A DNA stretch of 64,000 bases. Origin: Narthecium ossifragum. Taxonomy: Eukaryota; Streptophyta; Magnoliopsida; Dioscoreales; Nartheciaceae. Below are positions 56,624 through 64,000 of this stretch, in pieces; the stretch's first letter is position 1; every line of letters starts with the position of its first letter. Below the pieces are notes generated by a model. The model was not told the DNA's origin. It saw only the letters and a program-made list of their open reading frames with translations, and searched no databases. The stretch lies in NCBI GenBank assembly GCA_963920575.1, contig OY986964.1:34517825-34581824 (forward strand), written 5' to 3'. Made by a program: the position numbers and the translations under genes.

Positions 56624-59600
56624 TGTCACACCCCGACCCAGAAAACCCATCCAGATCGGGGAATGAGGAACCTAAACCTGTTAAATCATCAATGGGCGCG
56701 AAAAATTTTGACAGAGTCTCCTCTATAATGCTTACACAAGGAACCTGTACAATTTCTCAATTTCACGATAAATTCAAATACAGAATCATGAGGGCATAAT
56801 TAATAGATTCACAACTAATATCATTATTACAACCCACTTTAGACATTTAATTAAACAACATTGTCATTAATATCAAAATTAAAAGTTATACAATTTGTCC
56901 TCAAATAAGAAGCATAAGTCTCCAAGATTTAACTACATCAAATAAAATATAAAATGCTGAATGAAAGCCCTCAATCTGCCAACAACCTCAAAGTCCACCC
57001 GAAGTAGAAGCGCCTCCAAGAACTGATCCGCCTGGAACAACTGAAGAGGAAGGAGCGGCGCCTGCACCTGCAAAACGCAGCCCGGGTAGGGTGAGCATAA
57101 AGCCCAGTAGGGTTCTACTCTACGGCACTCTCAAGGAAAGGGTAAACTACAACTACATCTGCTTTCGTCAAGGCTAAGTATGCCAAGAGGCTAAACCCTA
57201 GCCTCGTCGATTCCCCGAGGGCTCCTGTCCAGGTCCCACCCTCACCCAACATCGAGGGGGAAAACAACACGACTGCGGGCTCCTGTCCAGGTTCCACCCT
57301 GCCCAGTCTCAATACCACCATCCCTCGTGGGGACAAATGTCAGGGCTATCGACATCCATATCTAGCACTTGAGCGAAGGTAGACACGACCTCTACACCTC
57401 AATATCATCAATCAAGAGTATATCTAGGTTGTAACCTCAATCAACACAAGATTATAATCACACCATCTCGCCCTAATCCTCCTACCCATACCTCGGTCCT
57501 AGAGCTAGATCCGAGCTACCCGAGCCCTCGGATCGGCGATCGAGCCCATCGCCCGCACCTAGCCTTAATGCTTCTAATGCATACAACATGCATGAGCCTA
57601 TTCAAACAACTAGGCCTAGGTGTCTCTACATGTCAATTCATCGATCACATGTCCATAAGATATAGCATAGCTATATGATCAATCTAGTATTTAAGAATAG
57701 ACAGAAGTCAGGCATATTACTTAGATATCCCAATCATATATAATCTCATTCAACACATGAAAAAGGGGCACACCTTCGGCCCAATCAGATCCAGACATTT
57801 CCACAAATAAAATAGAAATGGGCACACCGCCGGCCCTAGGCTTGCACATGGTATAGAAATAATATAGAATTGCAGATATGACCTGTGAGGGCCCGTCCCT
57901 CAGGCCTGACTCGACCGCGTGGTTCGAGAGCCGGTTTCCTGTTGGTTTGGTTCCGCGTCGGGCACGATCGGGCGATCGTGTGGCGGTTTGGACCCCAGGG
58001 GCATTTTGGTAAATATGCCCCTGGTGGTCGGTTTCACACCCGCGTTGCACCCACGGCCTTGGATTGATGTATGTGGATGTTTAGAATGGTTAGGTGGGCC
58101 CGGGATCGGAAGATCCCAGCTCTGGCGCGCTAAAGCTCGTTTTCGGGCTCGTTAGCGGGTCAACGGGTTTTTGGCCCGTTAGAGAAGATCCGGCCCATTA
58201 GGGGCCTGGTGAGTGGAGGGTGGTTGGAGCAGTTGGCTCCAACCCCCACCCGCTTCCCTCTCTTCTCTCCTTTCTTCTCTCCTTCCCTTCTTTGGCTGGT
58301 TCTTCCTTCTCTTCTCCACCGACGTCTCTTCTTCTTCTCCCCTTCTTCTCTTCTCCTCCGGCTGGGCTTGACCTTGGAGGACTGTGCTTGAGCAGCGGAT
58401 CTTCACGGCGCGGTTGGCTGGACGCGTGGAGAAGCTGGGATTGCGTTTAAGGTAGGTGTTTCTACCTCGATCCTTGGATCGGGTTCTACTAGGTTAGGAT
58501 GTTTGTGTTTTTGCTGTGAATACCTTGATAGCATGCTTGTAGATCCTTGCCTATGTAATGTAGCTCATTCCTTGTATTCTTGCATTGCAAAACTGGTGTT
58601 ATAATGGTTAGTTTCCGTATCTCACGGTTTCGTCGGTTTTTGGTTTTCCGACCTAAAATGGGATTTAACCGTTAAAAACTGGATTTCTTTATACCATTAG
58701 TTTCCTCACCTCAAAATATACTTGCTTGCAAAATTTGATTGTATTCTAACATGTTTTGATTCTTGAAATCTTAGAATTAGGATTTTTGGTATTTTGCGTC
58801 TAGAGCTCGACGGTCGATCGGTGCATCGACCGTCAGCTCGACGGTCGATCTATGTATCGACCGTCATGCTTTAGTATATTTCCTCTGGGCCTGACGGTCG
58901 ACCGTCGGATCGACCGTCGCATCGACTGTCGGGCTCTGTCGAGTTTTTGGGTCCCCAGGGTCGATGGATCGATCGACCGTGAGGCCTTCGCTTTTTCGCC
59001 ATTTACCTGACGGTCGACCGTCGGATCGACCGTCGCATCGACCGTTAGGCTCTGCTTGGTTTTGGGCTTCTCAGGGTCGATGGTTGGATCGACCGTCGTC
59101 CTTGGTTTTCTTCGTATGGGTCTCACGGTCGATCCACAGATCGACCGTGGCATCGTCCGTGACCCTTTGAACAGTGTTCTTTGGTTCTTCTTGAATGGCT
59201 TTCAACTTTGATTGAGTCTTAAACGTGTTGGAAGGTTTATAGATGGATTTGATGAGGTTTTCAAAGGGTTTTCATCGGGTTTGAGATTTGATCCGAGTTT
59301 CTCCCCTTTTTAGCAAACTTATGGTTGTGTTCGCATTTAATTCAAGTTTGATAGAAATTAAATGTCTGGTTGTTTACTTAACCATTAGCTAGCTATGAGT
59401 GCTAGCTAATGAGGAATTGTGGAACCTTAGCTCCTTGCCGGCGAGTGCCGAGGGCTATTGTATATCTGTTGAACTTATAACTGTTGATGTGACATATAGA
59501 GACATCTAGGATTAGATGCTTGCTTAAGCTCATGCATTGTATGCATTAGAGGCATTTGAGGTTAAGCGGGCGATGTCTTGGGTCGCCGATCCGAGGCTCT

Positions 59601-62086
59601 CGGGTAGCTCGGATCTAGCCTCAGGACCGTGGCTGGGTAGTCAGGATTAGGGTGTGATTGTCGATCTGAATCTCTGATGATTGAGGATTGCGATAGTCGG
59701 CTTGAATCTTTGTTTGAGGTTTAGAGGTCGTGTTGTCTTCCAAGCCCAAGTGCTAAGGATGCAACCGAGGAGTTTCCGACGTGGTCCCCAGGCAGTGGTA
59801 TCCATACTGGGTAAGGGTTAGAGCCTGCATGTTACTGTTTCCGTGGTCCTCCTGGTAACATGTTCAGGAGAGAGGTTTCATGACATGAACCCTTGGGACA
59901 TCGGTGGGTTATGGGACCCGTGGCATTCTTTAGACTTAGGCTGGGGGACAACACTGTTGTTGTTTTCCTCCCTTCAGTGTGCCGTAGAGTAGAACCCTAC
60001 TGGGCTTTATGCTCATTCCTACCCGGGCTGCGTTTGCAGGTGCAGGCGGCGGTCCTTCTTCGGTGGAGCCGGCTGGTTCGGCTTTTGGCGGCGCAGGTAC
60101 ATCCAGAGGCGTCTGAGGTTTTGTCCGAGGATATGACTGTTGTACTTTTTGATATATTTATACATGTTGTACCCTTTTTGGAGAACCTTTGGGATGTTGT
60201 ATAAATCTGTATTTTGGAACTCAGATATTGTAAGACTTGATATTATATTATGATTAAATCTGCTTAGCCTCTGGAATACTTTTGCTTAAATTGTTTATCT
60301 TTTCCGCTTGTACTGCGCCGGTTGATGATGAATAGTGTTAGGACCCTCACGCCCCGTCCTGGATGGGTTTTCTGGGTCCGGGTGTGACATGACCAGCTAA
60401 GGATCAAACAGTAGCATGTGATCACAGAAATTGAACAAGGGAAACAAGCTACTATACCCTGCAATGGATACAATCAATATAATCATACTACCATCACAGG
60501 GACACTGAAGCAATAATACATTTGGCAGTCCAACTCTTTAACAAAGACCGAAAGAAAATGATCTAGCTGGGCTTAGCTGAGAACTGAGGAATCGAAAGCC
60601 AAATCCACATCAACAGAACCACAAGGAGGGCCTCAACAGCTGACCCTCATCTCCAAAGGGGAAGCTTCAACTCCCTCCAATTGATCCATGGCAGCTAGGG
60701 GAGAAGTCGAACCGAGAATACAGTGGAGAAGAGAAGAACACCACTGAAATCCGGGAGAGAGAGCCGAAGTCTAGGTCTCGAGCCAACTCCACTGTACTCA
60801 ACCGAATCGGGAACAGGGAGAAGAATTCAACACCAACACCAGAGGATCCAATGGGATTCTGGTAGCTCCAGTAGCTGGCCAACTAAGAACAGGGGAACAA
60901 ATCCTAACCCATGGATAGGGAGGGAGAACAGATGAGACAACAGGGGGAAAGGAGGATACCCAGCCAAGAACAGAGGAAGAGAACTCCAACAAAGCCCAAG
61001 ATTCAAACCATGGCAGTATGGGAAGAAGAAATATGGCAGCATCGATCCATACTAGGAAGAAGAACTAGTAAAGAGGGAAGATTAAGAAGCGGAGGAGAAT
61101 CTAAGGTTTCGAACCTTCAAAGGATCAACACAGCAACCAGGAGAAGCAACAGAGGAGAGGGGAGAGCAACTACCAGACGACCCTATCCGGAATCACTAGA
61201 ACCTAGCACCAGCATCACCGGGAAGACGAAGAAGACGAGGACGCAAGGAAACAGAGCAAGGCGTCGCCGAAAAAGCCAAAGAAAATAGAGCATAATAGGT
61301 TGCATCGCCGGAGGAACCACGGATGAAAGCAAGCATCAGAAAACAGAGCATAGCATCACGGAAATAAGAAATACATCGGGAGCATGGCATAGATAGATAA
61401 CATCGCCGGAAACAAAACATGAAAACCATCAAGGAAGCAAGCCAAATCCTAAGCTAGCATACTTCAATCAAGCCCTAGATACCAAATCCACGATTTGGGT
61501 AGGAAGCCCTACCTCTAGGCGTTGAGGTCGAGTCCTCGCTTTTCTTCTCCGGCCGCGGTTGTCATCCCCGAGCTCGCCGCCAGTCGCACGTCGCCGCCAC
61601 CTCTCTCCTCATGCCGTGGGTCGCCTCCAGTCACGGTCGCGGACGCCGCCTCTCCTCTCTCTCCGATCCGCCGCCGCCGTTCCCTCGCGCTCTCTGTCGC
61701 GAGCTCTCTCTCCCTCTTTCTCAACAGAGCCCTAGCGGCTGCGGGAATTAATAAGGGTTTTTATATGATTTGCCTCTCTTGGATCCTGGCCGTTAGATTA
61801 GCAAGATTTAATCACAGCCATTCAAACATCGATCTACACGATCCAACTCAGATCCTCTGATCTGTAGCTCTCCTAATGGTCTACTCAAACACATACATCA
61901 TCATAAGGCCGTGTGTGCATTACACGCGTGTGAACCCAACCCACAGGACGCAATTTGACCAAATTGCCCCTGGGGTCGCAAAGAGGCCATGCGATCAGCC
62001 GATCGCGCTCGACACGGAAACAGGCCAAGAAGAGATCGGCCCTCGACCGACGCGGTCGAGCCGGGTCGGAGGAACGGGTCCTCACA
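56624..62086 (-). mobile_element. Solo LTR (Tekay-like family, minus) with nested solo LTR
   Basis: Flanked by ttccg (56619-56623 and 62087-62091). On the minus strand it begins TGTGAGGACCCGTTCC and ends GGTCGGGGTGTGACA. With the nested 57884-60389 LTR removed it is about 2.95 kb, some 0.45 kb longer than its relatives, so a further small insertion (perhaps within 60390-61860) is possible. Its two ends match the copy at 48225-52264 (acaccccgacccagaaaac start; gacgcggtcg near the end). Confidence 0.9.
57884..60389 (+). mobile_element. Solo LTR (Tekay-like family, plus) inside another solo LTR
   Basis: 2506 bp flanked by tgacc (57879-57883 and 60390-60394), starting TGTGAGGGCCCGTCCC and ending GGTCCGGGTGTGACA. 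It sits in opposite orientation within a related LTR, giving long stretches of inverted similarity between the two. The GGTCGACC/GGTCGATC cluster is at 58808-59160. No internal region is present. Confidence 0.92.
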
Positions 62087-62194
62087 TTCCGGGGTCTTGG
62101 AATCTCAAGCCGGATCTCAGAAATCTTGGAACTGGCGGGCTTTACTCGGATGGCGCCGATACAGCGAGCGGTGCTGCCCCTCTCTCTCAGAGGC
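62087..62194 (+). pseudogene. DEAD-box helicase Q-motif-like exon fragment
   Basis: The frame gives FRGLGISSRISEILELA followed by GFTRMAPIQRAVLPLSLRG. This fits the Q-motif block that opens DEAD-box RNA helicases (aromatic residue, then GF...PIQ, then a P at the start of the next helix). The preceding coding bases lie before 56624 (upstream of ttccg), so the exon was split by the solo LTR. After residue LRG the sequence runs into a 25-bp tandem repeat instead of the expected Walker A motif, so only a fragment is present. It may be a captured or truncated host gene. Identification rests on a 36-residue match by eye. Confidence 0.5.
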
Positions 62195-62330
62195 GGTGGC
62201 GAAGAAGCTCAGGGGAGGCAGTGGCGAAGAAGCTCAGGGGAGGGGAGCTCGGGGGAGGCTGTGGCGAAGAAGCTCAGGGGAGGCGGTGGCGAAGAAGCTC
62301 AGGGGAGGCGGTGTCGAAGAAGCTCGGGAC
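62191..62330 (+). repeat. 25-bp GC-rich minisatellite
   Basis: About five copies of a unit around aggcggtggcgaagaagctc aggg, one of them shortened. In frame with the helicase-like fragment it would encode repeated EAVAKKLRG-like text. A related GC-rich degenerate tract (ggaggagaggagg, gggatgccgg words) continues to about 62530. Confidence 0.9.
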
Positions 62331-62559
62331 GGCGGCGATCTCTAGGGCACGGGAGGATGCGGCAACGGCGCACGCTCTAGGGCATGGGAGGCTGCAGCAA
62401 CGGCGCACGCTGGTCGCGGGACGCTGGAGGAGGGATGCCGGGACCGGCGCTCCGGAGGAAAGGAGGAGGGATGCCGGGGCTCCGGAGGAGAGGAGGAGGA
62501 TCGGAGGAGGGATGCCGGGACGCTGGAGCATGCGCCTGCGTCCGATCGGACGGTCATGA

Positions 62560-62887
62560 TTGGAGTTTGATGTAGAGACTTGTAAAACTAGTTTTACCCT
62601 GAAAATTCCTCTATATGTATATATTCACGTAGAGGTCTTTGGTTGAAAAAAGATGTTTTGTGAGGACTAAAAGAATTCTCAGATCTATCTATTCTTACCT
62701 TGACAAAACAAAAGAATTGGAAATATAGCTTAATTACTACTATAATAATTGCAAGCATGACTAAAACTGATGGCGATATAAATGACTTTAGGAGCAAATC
62801 TTGGACCGATTCGCATCAGGAGCCAAGTTGTCAACTACGTCACTAGTAAACCTTGACTATGCATGGTAACGGTTCTATGCGCAGCAA
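62560..62887. other. Intergenic stretch, no gene recognised
   Basis: Moderately AT-rich, short frames only. No terminal signals identified. Confidence 0.35.
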
Positions 62888-63660
62888 TTGACATTTGGTT
62901 GGCACGATATACCCTGATTCATGATTTTGTATTTGGTTTATAACACATCAACTAATATATGTATTGTGTGATGTATTTTTTAGACTAGATCATGCATCGA
63001 ATGAAATGATCGTTTCACGCAATACACCCATCCGTGGTGGATGTCCTATACACCTCGTGAACATTTTAAAATATATTCAATAAAATTAAGTGAACATTAA
63101 AATTATATGAACATTATTTTAATCTCAGTAAAGTTATTTTATTACGATACATATATATTCAATAAAGTTATATGATTAATATATATATATAAAACTTTAT
63201 TGTGTCATTATTTGAACATTAAAAGTATGTGAATATTGAATATATATATATTCAATAAAGTTATATAAATATTAATAAATATATAATAATATATAATATA
63301 TGTGTGTAGCTTTATTGTATCATTATATGAACATTAAAAGTATGTGAATATTGAATATATATATATATATATTAAAAATTAACTTTATTGCATGATTATG
63401 TGAACATTATGTAAAATATATATTATTAATATAATGTTCACATAATGATGATATATATATATTATTAATATAATGTTCATATAATGATGATATACATATA
63501 TATTATTCATATAATGAATATAATGTTTATATATATATATATATATATATACAGAGAAAGGATGATGAGAACGCATCGACTGATCCAAAAGGCAAATCAA
63601 ATAAATGCATTTACTGTCTGATGCATGTATTGTCTGATGGATACATCTCACGATCCCTGG
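62888..63660. mobile_element. MITE-like repeat, second copy of the 9906-10445 family
   Basis: The words atttggttggca, tgattcatgattttgt, catcaactaat, gatcatgcatcga-tgaa, tgatcgttt-acg and ctatacacctcgtgaacatt follow in the same order as at 9906-10130. The AT-rich gaacatta/ataatgttc body is expanded by TA microsatellites (63350-63555). The right side (63577-63660, tgatgcatgtattgtctgatg) returns inverted words. No coding capacity. Confidence 0.6.
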
Positions 63661-64000
63661 CTGAGCGATGTGAGCAACCAGACGCATTCTACCTTCATGG
63701 AACTGCTCAATTGCTCTTCTGTACGTCGGACAGGTGGAATCCGACACCTGGTGTATCCTCCTATCACGCCCGCCAGCGTAATCTCCGACGTCCGTCTGCC
63801 ACGTGTCGACACATGCAACGTCCTATGTGATTACTCAACAACTCCCTTTTTAACTTCTGGGGATCCTTAAAATAAAGCTTTTCTCCGTCTGGGTTCCATC
63901 CAAACGGCTCTCTCTCGTTCTCACAAAATATATAAAAGTGTCCGTCTATTAGTCGTATTTATTCCCAGCTTGGTTCTTATTTTCAACGTTCAAGCCCACT
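63661..64000. other. Terminal stretch, no gene recognised
   Basis: Sequence with short frames only. An aaaatatataaaagtg TATA-like word at 63926-63941 is followed by pyrimidine-rich DNA and could be a promoter of a feature beyond the window, but there is no coding support. Confidence 0.3.

Overview
The window is flowering-plant nuclear DNA, almost certainly a heterochromatic or intergenic stretch. It holds long-terminal-repeat (LTR) retrotransposons of plant clades (Ty1/copia, Tekay/Del chromovirus, Athila/Tat-like), a CACTA element, MITE-like repeats, a Pack-MULE and a FAR1-type gene, with split introns in the few host genes. Two 200-base N runs (7516-7715, 55464-55663) mark assembly gaps. 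A monocot is plausible, but nothing here fixes the species.

Layout. 1-12740: a long imperfect inverted repeat (arms at about 1-615 and 12118-12740) encloses a decayed copia element (621-7475) that carries a solo LTR (3359-5529), a gap, a hAT-like MITE end, a second solo LTR (8824-9531) and several MITE-like blocks. 14669-15512 (minus): a two-exon sphinganine C4-monooxygenase-like gene, the best candidate for a working host gene. About 15779-44333: a gag-only copia relic interrupted by a Tekay-type Gypsy element (18909-43991, TSD ttaga). That Gypsy is itself interrupted by a CACTA element (24136-30343) and by a solo LTR (31506-40442), which in turn contains an Athila-like gag-protease element (33124-39859). 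45378-53475: a FAR1/FRS (MULE transposase-derived) pseudogene broken by a 2.0 kb solo-LTR-like insertion (45512-47537) and a minus-strand solo LTR (48225-52264). The latter houses a Pack-MULE (48963-50508) carrying a PORR-domain gene fragment. 55172-55396 (plus): exon 1 of a second sphinganine hydroxylase paralogue, running into a gap. 56624-62086: a minus-strand solo LTR with a plus-strand solo LTR (57884-60389) inside it, sitting in what looks like a DEAD-box helicase Q-motif exon. 62191-64000: tandem repeats, a MITE-like block and AT microsatellites.

Most boundaries were fixed by reading matching target-site duplications on both sides, so the order of insertion can be deduced. The two hydroxylase genes point away from each other and are separated by about 40 kb of nested elements, which suggests an old divergent gene pair pushed apart by transposition.

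The most unusual signal is that LTRs of at least three unrelated families (copia-like, Tekay-like, Athila-like) all carry clusters of short CpG palindromes of the GATCGATC / GGTCGACC type, often arranged as hairpins. In one family a roughly 75 bp length difference between the two LTRs lies exactly between two motif copies.
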